A DNA stretch of 64,000 nt from Streptomyces sp. NBC_01465 (GTDB lineage Bacteria > Actinomycetota > Actinomycetes > Streptomycetales > Streptomycetaceae). The stretch lies in the NCBI RefSeq assembly GCF_036227325.1, contig NZ_CP109467.1:5394001-5458000 (forward strand), read 5' to 3'. The translations under genes and the position numbers were made by a program. The notes below the pieces were generated by a model. It was not told where the DNA came from and did not search any database. It saw nothing but the letters and a program-made list of their open reading frames with translations. Within the stretch, counting starts at the first letter, position 1. Each line of letters starts with the position of its first letter. This document shows positions 51,208 through 61,329 of the stretch, piece after piece.

Positions 51208-52437
51208 CTAGTCCTGGACCTGCTGGTCCTGCGCCGTCACTGTCACGTTCAACTCGCCCCCGGCCACCCTGGCCCGCAGCGCATCCCCGTCCCCGACCTC
51301 CGCCGGGTCCCGTACGACCGCACCGTCCGCCCGCTGCAGCACCGCATAGCCCCGCTCCAGCGTCGCCGCCGGCGAGAGCGCCACCACCCGGGCCCTGGTG
51401 TGCGAGAGCTCGGAGTCCGCGCGGTCCAGGAGGTGCCCCAGCGTGCGCCGGCTGCGCTCCACCAGCGCGTCCACCACCGCCTCGCGCTCCTCCACCATCC
51501 GCTGCGGACGCTCCATCGAGGGCCGGGCCAGCGCGGCGGCGAGCCCCCGCTCCTCCCGGTCCAGCGCGCCCTGCACGGTCCGCAGCGCCCGGTCGCGCAG
51601 GCCCTGCACCCGGTCCAGTTCCTCACCCACGTCCGGTACGACCTTCTTCGCCGCGTCCGTCGGGGTCGAGGCCCGCAGATCCGCCACGAGGTCGAGCAGC
51701 GGGGAGTCCGGCTCGTGCCCGATCGCGGAGACGACCGGCGTACGGCACGCGCCCACCGCCCGTACGAGCTGCTCGTCCGAGAACGGCAGCAGGTCCTCCA
51801 CGCTGCCCCCGCCGCGCGCCACGACGATCACGTCGACCTCGGCCAGCTCGTCCAGCTCCTTCACCGCCTGGACGACCTGCGGCACCGCGTGCACCCCCTG
51901 CACCGCCACATTGCGCACCTCGAAGCGGACGGCGGGCCAGCGCCGCCGCGCGTTCTCCAGCACGTCGCGCTCGGCCGCCGAGGCCCGCCCCGTCACCAGA
52001 CCGATCAGCTGCGGCAGGAACGGCAGCGGCTTCTTGCGGTCCAGCGCGAAGAGCCCTTCGGCCGCGAGGGTCTTCTTCAACTGCTCGAGCCGGGCGAGCA
52101 GCTCACCGATCCCCACCGGCTTGATCTCCACGGCCCGCAGGGACAGCTGCCCCCGCGGCGCGTACCACTCGGGCTTCGCGTGGACGACGACCCGCGCGCC
52201 CTCGGAGACGACGTCGGCGACCGCGTCGAAGACCTGCCGGAAACAGGTCACCCCCACCGAGACGTCGTGCGACGGATCGCGCAGCGTCAGAAAGACGACA
52301 CCGGCCCCCGGCCGCCGGGACAGCTGGGTGATCTGCCCCTCGACCCAGACCGCGCCCAGGCGGTCGATCCACCCCCCGATGAGCCGCGAGACCTCGCCGA
52401 CGGGAAGCGGCGCATCCGCACTCGTATTCAGAGCCAT
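51208..52437 (-). CDS. xseA: Exodeoxyribonuclease VII large subunit
   Basis: 409 aa. The N-terminal OB-fold ([33 protein letters not shown]) binds single-stranded DNA. The catalytic domain has [40 protein letters not shown] and [20 protein letters not shown] with the ASTPTDAA motif. The C-terminus is a long coiled region for XseB binding. It lies 9 bp downstream of the APC permease gene, a gene order that may be accidental. Confidence 0.95.
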   Translation of the reverse strand: MALNTSADAPLPVGEVSRLIGGWIDRLGAVWVEGQITQLSRRPGAGVVFLTLRDPSHDVSVGVTCFRQVFDAVADVVSEGARVVVHAKPEWYAPRGQLSLRAVEIKPVGIGELLARLEQLKKTLAAEGLFALDRKKPLPFLPQLIGLVTGRASAAERDVLENARRRWPAVRFEVRNVAVQGVHAVPQVVQAVKELDELAEVDVIVVARGGGSVEDLLPFSDEQLVRAVGACRTPVVSAIGHEPDSPLLDLVADLRASTPTDAAKKVVPDVGEELDRVQGLRDRALRTVQGALDREERGLAAALARPSMERPQRMVEEREAVVDALVERSRRTLGHLLDRADSELSHTRARVVALSPAATLERGYAVLQRADGAVVRDPAEVGDGDALRARVAGGELNVTVTAQDQQVQD

Positions 52438-52446
52438 ACGGAGAGG

Positions 52447-53805
52447 CTAGCCGCCTGCACTGACACGGCGCCGCAGCTGAACGGCGAGCACCACCAGTCC
52501 GATCGCCAGCCAGATCAGCCCGACGACCTGCGCGGTCCCCGTGGCCTCCACGATCACCGCGATCGTGATCGCCGCACCCAGCACCGGGGCCAGGACGTGC
52601 CGCCACCAGATGACGGGTCCCTCCATCTTCCGTACGGCGAACCAGCCCACCACCGAGGCGTGCAGCAGGACGAAGGCGGTCAGCGCCCCGATGTCCACCA
52701 CCGAGACCAGATGGTCCATGCCGTCGTCGCGCCGGGCCGCCCACACCGCGGCCACCAGCGTCACCGTCGCGGCCAGGAGCAGCGCGGGCCTCGGCACCCC
52801 CGACTCGGTCTTCGACAGCACCTTCGGCAGCCTGCGCTCCCTGGCCATCGCGAAGAGCAGCCGTCCGGCCGCCGCCTGCCCGGCCAGCGCGGCGAAGGCG
52901 GCGCCGATCGCCTTGGAGACCGCGACCAGATCGTGCAGCCAGCCGCCCACGGCCGCGTCCACGGTGTCGTAGAACGCCGTCCCCTGAGCCTCCGGATCGG
53001 CGGCCAGCTGGGCCGACGACATGGGCTCGAGGACGGCGGCCAGATAGGTCTGCGCGATGAAGAGGACACCCGCGAGGACCAGACAGAACAGCACCGCCCG
53101 CGCCACCTTCGCCGAGCCCCCGGTCACCTCCTCGGCGAACGAGGCGATCGCGTCGAAGCCGAGATACGACAGGACGGCCACCGACACCGCCCCGAGCACC
53201 GCGCTCATCGAGAACCCGACGTCGCTGGTGAACGGCGTCAGCAGCCCGCGCGTCGCCCCGTTCTGCGAGATCTCCACCAGCGCGGAGACCACGAACACCA
53301 GCAGCACCACGATCTCCATCGCGAGCACCGCGAAGCCGACCCGGGCGGCCGCCCGCACCCCCCACAGGTTGAGCAGCGTCGTGATGACGACGGCGATCGC
53401 GGTCCACACCCAGCGCGAGACGGACGGCACGAGGGAGTTCATCGCGATCCCGGAGAAGAGGTACGCGACCGCCGGGATCAGCAGATAGTCGAGCATCGCC
53501 ATCCACCCGGCGATGAAACCGGGCCCCTCGCCCAGGCCCTTGCGCGCGTACGCGAAGACCGAGCCCGTCTGGGGGACGACCCGCACCATCTGCGCATAGC
53601 TGAAAGCGGTGAACGCCATGGCCACCGTCGCGACGACATAGACCAGCGCCACGGCGCCGTGCGACTTCGCGTCGAGCGTGCCGAAGACACCGACCGGGGC
53701 CATGGGGGCGATGAAGAGCAGCCCGTAGACGACCAGATCGCGGAAGCCGAGGTTCCGTCGCAGGGTCCCGGCCTCGCCGGTGTCTGTGCTCTCTCCCGTA
53801 CTCAT
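52447..53805 (-). CDS. APC-family amino acid permease
   Basis: 452 aa with about twelve membrane segments. APC-fold unwound helices are visible: [20 protein letters not shown] (TM1) and the TM6 region [20 protein letters not shown], which carries the usual acidic pair. Substrates may be amino acids, polyamines or ethanolamine-like compounds; none can be chosen. It is divergent from ispH with a 63-bp gap and likely leads a transcript into xseA-xseB. Confidence 0.88.
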   Translation of the reverse strand: MSTGESTDTGEAGTLRRNLGFRDLVVYGLLFIAPMAPVGVFGTLDAKSHGAVALVYVVATVAMAFTAFSYAQMVRVVPQTGSVFAYARKGLGEGPGFIAGWMAMLDYLLIPAVAYLFSGIAMNSLVPSVSRWVWTAIAVVITTLLNLWGVRAAARVGFAVLAMEIVVLLVFVVSALVEISQNGATRGLLTPFTSDVGFSMSAVLGAVSVAVLSYLGFDAIASFAEEVTGGSAKVARAVLFCLVLAGVLFIAQTYLAAVLEPMSSAQLAADPEAQGTAFYDTVDAAVGGWLHDLVAVSKAIGAAFAALAGQAAAGRLLFAMARERRLPKVLSKTESGVPRPALLLAATVTLVAAVWAARRDDGMDHLVSVVDIGALTAFVLLHASVVGWFAVRKMEGPVIWWRHVLAPVLGAAITIAVIVEATGTAQVVGLIWLAIGLVVLAVQLRRRVSAGG

Positions 53806-53868
53806 GCGCCTCAGTCTTCCCGCAGAGCCGATCTTTGGCCCGCCGGGCACGGCCTTACGATGGAGAAC

Positions 53869-54849
53869 ATGACTGCAACGACAGCTCGCCGTGTCCTCCT
53901 TGCCGCTCCCCGCGGGTACTGCGCGGGTGTGGACCGTGCCGTGATCGCCGTCGAGAAGGCCCTGGAGCAGTACGGTGCGCCGGTCTACGTCCGCCACGAG
54001 ATCGTGCACAACAAGTACGTCGTGCAGACCCTGGAGAAGAAGGGCGCCATCTTCGTGGAGCGCACGGAGGAGGTCCCCGAGGGCTCCATCGTGATGTTCT
54101 CCGCGCACGGCGTCGCCCCGACCGTCCACGCCGAGGCCGCCGAGCGCAATCTCGCGACGATCGACGCGACGTGCCCGCTCGTCACCAAGGTCCACAAGGA
54201 AGCCGTCCGGTACGCCAAGGAGGACTACGACATCCTCCTGATCGGCCACGAGGGCCACGAAGAGGTCATCGGCACGAGTGGCGAGGCCCCGGACCACATC
54301 ACGCTGGTCGACGGCCCGGACGACGTAGCGAATGTCTCGGTCCGCGACGAGTCCAAGGTCGTCTGGCTCTCCCAGACCACGCTCTCGGTCGACGAGACGA
54401 TGGAGACGGTCGACGCCCTGAAGTCCAAGTTCCCGAACCTTCTCTCCCCGCCGAGCGACGACATCTGCTACGCCACGCAGAACCGCCAGATCGCGGTGAA
54501 GAAGCTGGCCGAGGACGCCGAACTGGTCATCGTCGTCGGCTCCAAGAACTCCTCCAACTCCATCCGCATGGTCGAGGTCGCCCTGGACGCGGGCGCCCCC
54601 GCCGCGCACCTGGTCGACTTCGCCTCCGAGATCGACGAGGCCTGGCTGGAGGGCGTGACGACGGTCGGCCTGACCTCGGGCGCCTCGGTCCCCGACGTGC
54701 TGGTCGACGGCGTACTGGAGTGGCTGTCCGAGCGGGGCTACGGAGACGTGGAGACGGTGAAGACGGCCGACGAGTCGATCACCTTCTCGCTGCCCAAGGA
54801 GCTCCGCCGCGACCTGCGCGCGGAGGCGGCCGAACTGTCTGCCAAGTGA
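53869..54849 (+). CDS. ispH: 4-hydroxy-3-methylbut-2-enyl diphosphate reductase
   Basis: 326 aa from the ATG at 53869, with GGAGAAC just upstream (ATG at 53860 also in frame). This is the last step of the MEP isoprenoid pathway: a 4Fe-4S enzyme that makes IPP and DMAPP. The three cluster cysteines are in [23 protein letters not shown] and [11 protein letters not shown]. The substrate-binding [14 protein letters not shown] and [18 protein letters not shown] are intact. Products feed enzymes such as the cis-prenyltransferase at 21176. Confidence 0.96.
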   Translation: MTATTARRVLLAAPRGYCAGVDRAVIAVEKALEQYGAPVYVRHEIVHNKYVVQTLEKKGAIFVERTEEVPEGSIVMFSAHGVAPTVHAEAAERNLATIDATCPLVTKVHKEAVRYAKEDYDILLIGHEGHEEVIGTSGEAPDHITLVDGPDDVANVSVRDESKVVWLSQTTLSVDETMETVDALKSKFPNLLSPPSDDICYATQNRQIAVKKLAEDAELVIVVGSKNSSNSIRMVEVALDAGAPAAHLVDFASEIDEAWLEGVTTVGLTSGASVPDVLVDGVLEWLSERGYGDVETVKTADESITFSLPKELRRDLRAEAAELSAK

Positions 54850-54879
54850 GTGTCAGCGGTCCGTCGTAACGTGGGGGCC

Positions 54880-55626
54880 ATGCAGATCTTCGGCGTGGAC
54901 ATCGGCGGATCCGGCATCAAGGGCGCTCCGGTCGACCTCGACCGCGGCGACCTCGCACAGGAGCGCCACAAGGTACTGACCCCGCAGCCGGCCACACCCG
55001 ACGGTGTGGCCGGCTGTGTCGCGGAGGTGGTCTCCCACTTCGACTGGGACGGCCCCGTGGGCATCACCTTCCCCGGCGTCGTCACCGACGGCACGGTCCG
55101 TACGGCGGCCAACGTGGACAAGGGTTGGGTGGACACGGACGCGGCGTCGCTGCTCTCCCGGCGCCTGGACGGCCGCCCCGTCACCGTCCTGAACGACGCG
55201 GACGCGGCCGGCATCGCGGAGGTGACCTTCGGCGCGGGCCGCGACCGCGAGGGCACGGTCATCCTGCTCACGTTCGGTACGGGAATCGGCTCGGCCCTCT
55301 TCAGCGGCGGCCGCCTGATCCCCAACACCGAGCTCGGTCACCTGGAGCTGCACGGCCACGACGCGGAGACCCGCGCCTCCACGAAGGCCAAGGACGACGA
55401 GGAGCTCAGCTGGCAGCACTGGGCGCACCGGGTCCAGAAGTACCTGGCCCATGTGGAGATGCTCTTCTCGCCGGAACTTTTCATCATCGGCGGCGGAGTC
55501 AGCCGCAAGGCCGACAAGTTCCTGCACCTCATCGAGGACATCAGGGCCGAGATCGTGCCGGCGGAGCTGGAGAACAACGCGGGGATCGTAGGGGCCGCGA
55601 TGGCGGCCTCGCGCATGGTGGCCTAG
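54880..55626 (+). CDS. ppgK: Polyphosphate glucokinase
   Basis: 248 aa from the ATG at 54880. It has the ROK-type sugar kinase fold: phosphate loop [16 protein letters not shown], catalytic Asp in [12 protein letters not shown], a second phosphate loop in [14 protein letters not shown], and [16 protein letters not shown], typical of PpgK. It phosphorylates glucose using polyphosphate, and often ATP. It follows ispH by 30 bp, so read-through transcription is plausible. Confidence 0.95.
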   Translation: MQIFGVDIGGSGIKGAPVDLDRGDLAQERHKVLTPQPATPDGVAGCVAEVVSHFDWDGPVGITFPGVVTDGTVRTAANVDKGWVDTDAASLLSRRLDGRPVTVLNDADAAGIAEVTFGAGRDREGTVILLTFGTGIGSALFSGGRLIPNTELGHLELHGHDAETRASTKAKDDEELSWQHWAHRVQKYLAHVEMLFSPELFIIGGGVSRKADKFLHLIEDIRAEIVPAELENNAGIVGAAMAASRMVA

Positions 55627-55702
55627 CTGTATTGCCCGGCCCTGCCGGGAATCGGATCGCCATCAACGGGGTTGGTGGAGGACGAACCGATATTGGAGAG
55701 TC

Positions 55703-56713
55703 ATGCGAGCGATTCAGGTGCACGAAGTGGGCGGTCCCGAGGTGCTGCAGGAGGCCGAGGTGGACCTGCCGCGGCCGGGTCCGGGCGAGGCGATCGTGGA
55801 GGTCGCCGCATCCGGGGTCAACTTCCTCGACGTCTACCACCGCGAAGGCCGTTACAGCCTCCCGCTGCCCTTCACCCCGGGCGCCGAGGGCGCCGGCACG
55901 GTCGTCGAAGTGGGACCCGGCGTCGCTGACGTCGCAGTCGGGGACCGGGTCGGTTGGGTGGAGATTCCCGGCTCGTATGCCGAGCGGGCCGTCGTGGACG
56001 CCTCCCGGCTGGTGCCGCTGCCCGACGACATCGGCTTCGAGACAGCCGCCGCCGTGCTCCTCCAAGGCATGACCGCGCACTATCTCGTCAAGGACGCCTA
56101 CCCGGTTCAGGGGGGCGACACGGTGCTCGTGCATGCGGCTGCCGGCGGCATGGGGCTGCTTCTGACCCAGCTCATCACCCATCTCGGCGGCAGGGTGATC
56201 GGCACGACGTCGACCACGGCGAAGGCCGAGCTGGCGAAGCGTGCCGGGGCCGCTGAGGTGATCCTTTCCTCCGCGGTCGACGATCTCGCAGCCGAGGTGA
56301 GGCGGCTCAACGGCGGTCAGGGACTGCCGGTCGTCTTCGACGGCGTCGGCGCGCACACCTTCGATGCGAGCCTCGCCAGCCTGCGAACCCGCGGCCATCT
56401 CGTGCTCTTCGGCGCGGCAAGTGGTGCCGTGCCGCCGTTTGATCCGATCCGGCTCGCCCACGGCGGTTCGCTGACCCTGATCCGGCCCAGCCTCGGGGAC
56501 TTCATCGCCGATCGGTCCGAACTGCTCCGACGGGCCGCCGATGTGTTCGAGTGGGTGCGCTCCAAGGCGCTCGAGGTCACTGTGACGGGTCGCTACGCAC
56601 TGTCCGAGGCCGCCCAGGCCCACAGCGATCTGGAGGCTCGGCGTACCACCGGCAAGCTGCTCCTCGTACTCGATGCGGCCGCTGTGGGACGCCGCGAGGA
56701 GACGCAGAGCTGA
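55703..56713 (+). CDS. NADPH:quinone oxidoreductase, zinc-free MDR family
   Basis: 336 aa; GGAGAG precedes the ATG. It is a medium-chain dehydrogenase/reductase of the quinone oxidoreductase type: RAIQVHEVGGPEVLQEAEVD, GVNFLDVYHREG, TPGAEGAGTVVEVGPGV, and the Rossmann loop VLVHAAAGGMGLLLTQ. There are no structural-zinc cysteines. It reduces quinones or enones with NADPH. Codon choice is slightly less GC3-biased than its neighbours (CAT, GAT and GGT are frequent), perhaps indicating later acquisition. Confidence 0.9.
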   Translation: MRAIQVHEVGGPEVLQEAEVDLPRPGPGEAIVEVAASGVNFLDVYHREGRYSLPLPFTPGAEGAGTVVEVGPGVADVAVGDRVGWVEIPGSYAERAVVDASRLVPLPDDIGFETAAAVLLQGMTAHYLVKDAYPVQGGDTVLVHAAAGGMGLLLTQLITHLGGRVIGTTSTTAKAELAKRAGAAEVILSSAVDDLAAEVRRLNGGQGLPVVFDGVGAHTFDASLASLRTRGHLVLFGAASGAVPPFDPIRLAHGGSLTLIRPSLGDFIADRSELLRRAADVFEWVRSKALEVTVTGRYALSEAAQAHSDLEARRTTGKLLLVLDAAAVGRREETQS

Positions 56714-56757
56714 TCGCGGGTGACGAGGTCGGGGCGTCACCTCCCGGAACGGAAGAC

Positions 56758-57282
56758 CTAGCGCTCGCGGCGGCGCTCGGAGATGACGCGTACGCGCCGT
56801 ACGACCATGATCACCGCGGCGACGAGCGTGCCGGCGTACAGCCAGCCGGCATGCAGCGCCAGCGTCGTCAGGACGCCCATGAGGCTGCCGCCGAGCCCGT
56901 CGCCCGCCCCGTCGGAGATCGGCACGGCCCCGACGGCGAAGGCGATCGGGACGCTGATCGGCGCGGTCACGAGGTCGGCGGGGCGTACCCACATCGCGGT
57001 CGCCACGCTCACCGGCAGGAACAGCAGCCCGTACGCCACCGCGGACCCGCCGAAGAGCAGCCAGTCGAGACCGCCGGCCGCCAGCATCGCCACCATGGCG
57101 AAGAGCCCGCCACCGAGCCCGGTCAGCCGCGGACCGGGCATCTTCCGCAGGGCCAGCACCAGCGGCGCCACGGGCCGTGCGGGCCGCGCTCCGGAGACCC
57201 GGTAGACGGTCGAGGTCTCGCCACGGCCGGCCTGCGAGGGAACGTCGGGGCGGGGGGTCCGGGTCCTGTGTTGCTGCTCCAC
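56758..57282 (-). CDS. DUF6542-like membrane protein
   Basis: 174 aa from the GTG at 57282. A polar N-terminus of about 50 residues is followed by four membrane helices (GLFAMVAMLAAGGLDWLLFG, YGLLFLPVSVATAMWV, LVTAPISVPIAFAVGAV, TLALHAGWLYAGTLVAAVIM) and a basic tail RRVRVISERRRER. It resembles the small DUF6542 proteins conserved next to ychF in Streptomyces. No function is known. It is divergent from ychF. Confidence 0.8.
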   Translation of the reverse strand: MEQQHRTRTPRPDVPSQAGRGETSTVYRVSGARPARPVAPLVLALRKMPGPRLTGLGGGLFAMVAMLAAGGLDWLLFGGSAVAYGLLFLPVSVATAMWVRPADLVTAPISVPIAFAVGAVPISDGAGDGLGGSLMGVLTTLALHAGWLYAGTLVAAVIMVVRRVRVISERRRER

Positions 57283-57461
57283 CCGACCAACGTAGGTCGC
57301 CGGGTGGGGTCAATCCGGCGCGGGACACGCGCTTTGGGCGAGCTTGGCGATGAGTTCGACGTACGGGAACAGGAATCAGCTCCGTCCGCGCCCGTAAACT
57401 GGTACATCGGCCCGCCCAACCAGGGCCGATCCATCACCCTCTGTAACGGGAAGTCGCCAAC

Positions 57462-58550
57462 GTGTCGCTCACGATCGGAATCGTCGGCCTGCCGAATGTC
57501 GGCAAGTCGACCCTGTTCAACGCCCTGACCAAGAACGACGTGCTGGCGGCCAACTACCCGTTCGCCACCATCGAGCCGAACGTCGGCGTCGTCGGCGTCC
57601 CCGACGCCCGCCTGACCAAGCTCGCCGAGATCTTCTCCTCGCAGAAGATCCTCCCGGCGACGGTCGACTTCGTGGACATCGCGGGCATCGTCCGCGGCGC
57701 CTCCGAGGGCGAGGGCCTGGGCAACAAGTTCCTGGCGAACATCCGCGAGTCCGACGCGATCTGCCAGGTCATCCGCGCCTTCAAGGACGAGAACGTCGTC
57801 CACGTCGACGGCAAGGTCTCGCCCAAGGACGACATCGAGACCATCAACACCGAGCTGATCCTCGCCGACCTCCAGTCCGTCGAGAAGCAGATCCCCCGCC
57901 TCCAGAAGGAGTCCCGTCTCCAGAAGGAGAAGGTCCTCGTCCTCGCCGCGGTCGAGAAGGCCCAGAAGATCCTGGAGTCCGGCGAGACGCTGTTCTCCGC
58001 GGGCATCACCAAGGGCACCGAGCAGGGCGACCTCCTGCACGAGCTGCACCTCCTCACCACCAAGCCGTTCCTCTACGTCTTCAACGTCGACGAGGACGAG
58101 CTGGTCGACGAGGAGTTCAAGGACGAGCAGCGCGCCCTGGTCGCCCCCGCCGAGGCGATCTTCCTCAATGCCAAGATCGAGTCCGAGCTCATCGAGCTCG
58201 AGGACGACGAGGCCCTCGAACTCCTCCAGTCGATGGGCCAGGAGGAGCCCGGCCTCGCCACCCTGGGCCGCGTCGGCTTCGCCACGCTCGGCCTGCAGAC
58301 CTACCTCACGGCAGGCCCCAAGGAGTCCCGCGCCTGGACGATCCCCCAGGGCGCGACGGCCCCGGAGGCGGCCGGCGTGATCCACACCGACTTCCAGAAG
58401 GGCTTCATCAAGGCGGAGATCATCTCCTTCGCCGACCTGGTGGAGACCGGCTCGGTGGCCGAGGCCCGCGCGAAGGGCAAGGCCCGCATGGAGGGCAAGG
58501 AGTACGTCATGCAGGACGGCGACGTGGTGGAGTTCCGCTTCAACGTGTGA
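57462..58550 (+). CDS. ychF: Redox-regulated ATPase YchF (OLA1 family)
   Basis: 362 aa from the GTG at 57462. The G-domain has P-loop GLPNVGKSTLFNALTKNDV, switch region ANYPFATIEPNVGVV and VDFVDIAGIVRGASEGEGLG. The usual NKxD is replaced by NVDEDEL, consistent with the ATP preference of this family. A coiled-coil insert and a C-terminal TGS domain (TDFQKGFIKAEIISFADLVE then YVMQDGDVVEFRFNV) complete it. It associates with ribosomes and stress responses. Confidence 0.95.
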   Translation: MSLTIGIVGLPNVGKSTLFNALTKNDVLAANYPFATIEPNVGVVGVPDARLTKLAEIFSSQKILPATVDFVDIAGIVRGASEGEGLGNKFLANIRESDAICQVIRAFKDENVVHVDGKVSPKDDIETINTELILADLQSVEKQIPRLQKESRLQKEKVLVLAAVEKAQKILESGETLFSAGITKGTEQGDLLHELHLLTTKPFLYVFNVDEDELVDEEFKDEQRALVAPAEAIFLNAKIESELIELEDDEALELLQSMGQEEPGLATLGRVGFATLGLQTYLTAGPKESRAWTIPQGATAPEAAGVIHTDFQKGFIKAEIISFADLVETGSVAEARAKGKARMEGKEYVMQDGDVVEFRFNV

Positions 58551-58569
58551 CAGCGCTGCACCCCGGTTC

Positions 58570-58597
58570 AGGGGCCGGGCCTTCGGGTCCGGCCCCT
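58570..58597 (+). terminator. Hairpin terminator of ychF
   Basis: AGGGGCCGGGCC pairs with GGTCCGGCCCCT (one G-T wobble) around a stable TTCG tetraloop. It lies 19 bp after the ychF stop and 18 bp before the next start. Confidence 0.85.
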
Positions 58598-58615
58598 TGC
58601 TGTTGGATGGCGTGC

Positions 58616-59098
58616 ATGACGAAGGACATAACCGACCGCCGGGGCCGGCGCGTGACGCTCGAGGACATCACCGACGAGAACTGGCGCGACGTCGCCGACG
58701 TGGCTCCCGCCGACGACCAGCGTCGTTTCGTGGCCGCCCTCGGCGCGCGCTATCTGCTGCTCTCCATGAGGGGCGGGCTCTGGAACTCCCTCGCGGTCCG
58801 GGCCGGTGACGAGGTCGTGGGCCATGTGATGTGGGCGTACGACGACGAGGAAGGCGCCCACTGGATCGGCGGCATGATCGTCGATGCCGCCGAGCAGGGC
58901 AACGGCGTGGGGCGTGCCGCCGTGCGCGCGCTGATCGGGCGCCTTGCCACGCTCCCCGGGTACCGGGAGGTCCGGCTCTCGTACCACCCGGACAACGCCC
59001 CGGCCGCGCGCCTGTACGCATCGCTCGGCTTCGTACCCACCGGCGACTTCGAGGACGAGGAGATCGTCGCCGCCCGGACGGGTGCGGCCGAAGCCTGA
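58616..59098 (+). CDS. GNAT-family N-acetyltransferase
   Basis: 160 aa from the ATG at 58616; the ribosome site is weak (TTGGATGG). The acetyl-CoA loop is visible in GGMIVDAAEQGNGVGRAAVR (Q/R-x-x-G-x-G/A type), followed by LSYHPDNAPAARLYASLGFV. The pattern fits spermine/spermidine-type or general small-molecule acetyltransferases. The acceptor is unknown. Only 21 bp separate it from the convergent hydrolase stop. Confidence 0.88.
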   Translation: MTKDITDRRGRRVTLEDITDENWRDVADVAPADDQRRFVAALGARYLLLSMRGGLWNSLAVRAGDEVVGHVMWAYDDEEGAHWIGGMIVDAAEQGNGVGRAAVRALIGRLATLPGYREVRLSYHPDNAPAARLYASLGFVPTGDFEDEEIVAARTGAAEA

Positions 59099-59120
59099 CC
59101 GCGGGGCGCCGGCGACCGGC

Positions 59121-60116
59121 TCAGTCGGGCAACCCGCCCAGGAAGTCGATCAGTGCCTCGTTCACCTCGGCCGGGCGTTCCTGCTGGGTCCAGTGGCCGC
59201 AGCCGGGGAGCGTGACCGTGGGGCGGAGGGTCGGGTTCAGTTGTTGGAGTGCGGGGAGGAGTTGGTCCATGCCGGGGAAGACTCCTACCAGGTCTCGGTC
59301 GCCGACCACGTAGAGCGCGGGGACCTTGATCGGGAGGGCGTCCCAGGCCGCGCCCAGCTCCCAGTTGCGGTCGATGTTGCGGTACAGGTTCAGGCCGCCG
59401 GTGAAGCCGTTGTTCCGGTACTCCTCGGTGAACACCGCGATGTCGTCCTCGGTCAGCCAGGACGGCAGTTCCTTCGGCTCGTCCAGGGTCTCCAGGAAGG
59501 TGCTGCCCGGGGGGACCAGGGGCTGCGGGGGCGGGTCGGTCTGCGGGTTGTCGCCGCTCGCTCCGTAGAGGAAGCGGCGGAAGGTGTTCTCCGGGGCCTC
59601 GGCGAACTCGGCGTCTGCCACGCCCGGTTGGCAGAAGTAGTTCTGGTAGAAGCGGCCGTCGAACATCTCCGTCAGCGCGGTGAGCGGCGGGGTGTGCCCG
59701 GGGTCCGGCACGGGCGGCGGCACGCTCAGGCCTACGACGCCGCGCACCAGGTCCGGGCGGAGCTGTGCGGTGAGCCAGGCGACGGGGGCGCCCCAGTCGT
59801 GGCCGACCACGGCGAATCGGTCGCGGCCCAACTGCCGTACGAGAGCCACTACATCGCCCACCAGGTTCGGCAGCGCGTACGCCTCGACGGCCGTCGGGGC
59901 GTCGCTGCGGGCGAAGCCGCGCTGGTCCGGGGCGACGGCGCGGTAACCGGCCGCGGCGAGCGCGGTGAGCTGGTGGCGCCAGGAGTACCAGCACTCCGGG
60001 AAGCCGTGCCGCAGCACCACCAGCGGGCCGTCCTCCGCGCCCGCCGCGGCGTAGTGCAGGGTGAGGCCCTTGACCTTGATGCTGTGATGCTCCACGCCCT
60101 CGATGTGCCCCGCCAC
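59121..60116 (-). CDS. Epoxide-hydrolase-like alpha/beta hydrolase (paralogue)
   Basis: 331 aa from the GTG at 60116, with AAGGAGGGGCC upstream. It has the same plan as the 7507-8496 product: RHGFPECWYSWRHQLTALAA (an Arg precedes the HGFP loop), DQRGFARSD, nucleophile motif AVVGHDWGAPVAWL, and C-terminal GCGHWTQQERPAEVNEALID. The cap domain carries the Tyr residues expected to activate an epoxide. The substrate is unknown. It probably arose by old duplication, as the two differ throughout the cap. Confidence 0.88.
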   Translation of the reverse strand: MAGHIEGVEHHSIKVKGLTLHYAAAGAEDGPLVVLRHGFPECWYSWRHQLTALAAAGYRAVAPDQRGFARSDAPTAVEAYALPNLVGDVVALVRQLGRDRFAVVGHDWGAPVAWLTAQLRPDLVRGVVGLSVPPPVPDPGHTPPLTALTEMFDGRFYQNYFCQPGVADAEFAEAPENTFRRFLYGASGDNPQTDPPPQPLVPPGSTFLETLDEPKELPSWLTEDDIAVFTEEYRNNGFTGGLNLYRNIDRNWELGAAWDALPIKVPALYVVGDRDLVGVFPGMDQLLPALQQLNPTLRPTVTLPGCGHWTQQERPAEVNEALIDFLGGLPD

Positions 60117-60296
60117 GGCCCCTCCTTGGTTCGTGCTCCGTCAACTCCCGTCAGACTAGGCATATGCATCCCGTACGGAACACTGCGCGTCCCCCGCGGA
60201 TCGTCGTGAAGCGCTGACAGGACCCTGCAGGTCCGCTGTCGTAGGGGCCGCTTATGCTGCCCCCGACGATCACGTGGGACCTGGGGAGGGCTCGGG

Positions 60297-61283
60297 ATGC
60301 TGGGGAAGTTGTTCGGCAGAGGTGGGGAGAGTGCGCAGGCGGGGCCGCACGTGCTTCCCGCGCCGCGCAAGCGGAAGAACGGGATGTACGAGCTGCGGGC
60401 GCTCGGCGACCGGCGCGTTCTGGACGTGGTGGAGGCGGCCGACTCGCGGGACTGGGAAGCCGTCAAAGCGGCGCTGGTTCCCTTCGATCTCGGGCGCGAT
60501 CACGGTGTCCTCGGGGAGCTCGTCGAGCTCGACGGGGTGGAGGAGTGGATCGGGCGGGCTGTCGAGGAGGACAAGGAGCACCGGGCCGCCGCCCTGCTCA
60601 TATCCGGGGCGCGGCACATCACTTGGGGGTGGGAGGCGCGTACTTCCGCGCGCGCCAAGAACGTCACCCAGGAGCAGTGGAAGGTCTTCCACGAGCGGCT
60701 CGACATCGCCGAGGCGCAGCTGTTCGAGGTCGCCGAGCTGCGGCCCGAGTGGGTCACCCCCTGGCGGCAGCTCCTCACGTCCGGGCGGGGCGTGTCGCTG
60801 GGGCGCACCATCAACGAGACCCGGTGGGACGCCGCCCTGCGCCGTGATCCGCTGGACCTCGACTGCCACGAGGAGTGGCTGTCGCAGCTCCAGCCCCGTT
60901 GGGGCGGAGAGCCGGGCGAGGCCGGGGCGTTCGCCCGGCAGGCGTACGACCGCGCACCCGAGGGGCACCGGCTGGGCTGTGTGATCGCCATGGCCCGCAT
61001 CGAGGACTGGGTCGAGTCGGACGACGGGGCCTGCCTCGTCGCGCCGGAGGTTCGTGACGAGCTGGTCGAGGCGGCCGAGCACAGCATCCTGCACCCCTCC
61101 TACGAGCGGAGCCCCGGCTGGCAGGGCGACTTCAACAAGTTCGCCATGGCCCTGTCGCTCTCCGGTGAGCACCACACGCTCCGCCGCGTCTTCAAGGAGC
61201 TCGACGGCGCCTACACCCCATGGCCCTGGCGCTATCTCGCGGATCCGCAGGCGGAGTTCGCCCGCCGCAGCCGCCGCGCCTGA
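60297..61283 (+). CDS. Hypothetical protein upstream of the HSP90-family gene
   Basis: 328 aa; GGGGAGGG precedes the ATG. I do not recognise the family. It is all helical, with helix-pair spacing like TPR/Sel1 solenoids (for example EAVKAALVPFDLGRDHGVLG and QAYDRAPEGHRLGCVIAMAR), many conserved Trp residues and no signal or membrane segment. It lies 46 bp before the HSP90-family gene in the same direction, and similar helical partners flank that gene on both sides. A cofactor or client-adaptor role is a guess. Confidence 0.75.
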   Translation: MLGKLFGRGGESAQAGPHVLPAPRKRKNGMYELRALGDRRVLDVVEAADSRDWEAVKAALVPFDLGRDHGVLGELVELDGVEEWIGRAVEEDKEHRAAALLISGARHITWGWEARTSARAKNVTQEQWKVFHERLDIAEAQLFEVAELRPEWVTPWRQLLTSGRGVSLGRTINETRWDAALRRDPLDLDCHEEWLSQLQPRWGGEPGEAGAFARQAYDRAPEGHRLGCVIAMARIEDWVESDDGACLVAPEVRDELVEAAEHSILHPSYERSPGWQGDFNKFAMALSLSGEHHTLRRVFKELDGAYTPWPWRYLADPQAEFARRSRRA

Positions 61284-61329
61284 ACCCGCCGCCCTCCTTC
61301 CACCACCCCTGCCATCCCCGGACTGCCCC

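Noticed and set aside
51400..53868. Long in-frame extension upstream of ispH
   Set aside because: It runs antisense through xseA and the APC permease; the ATG at 53869 has its own ribosome site and gives the family-typical N-terminus.
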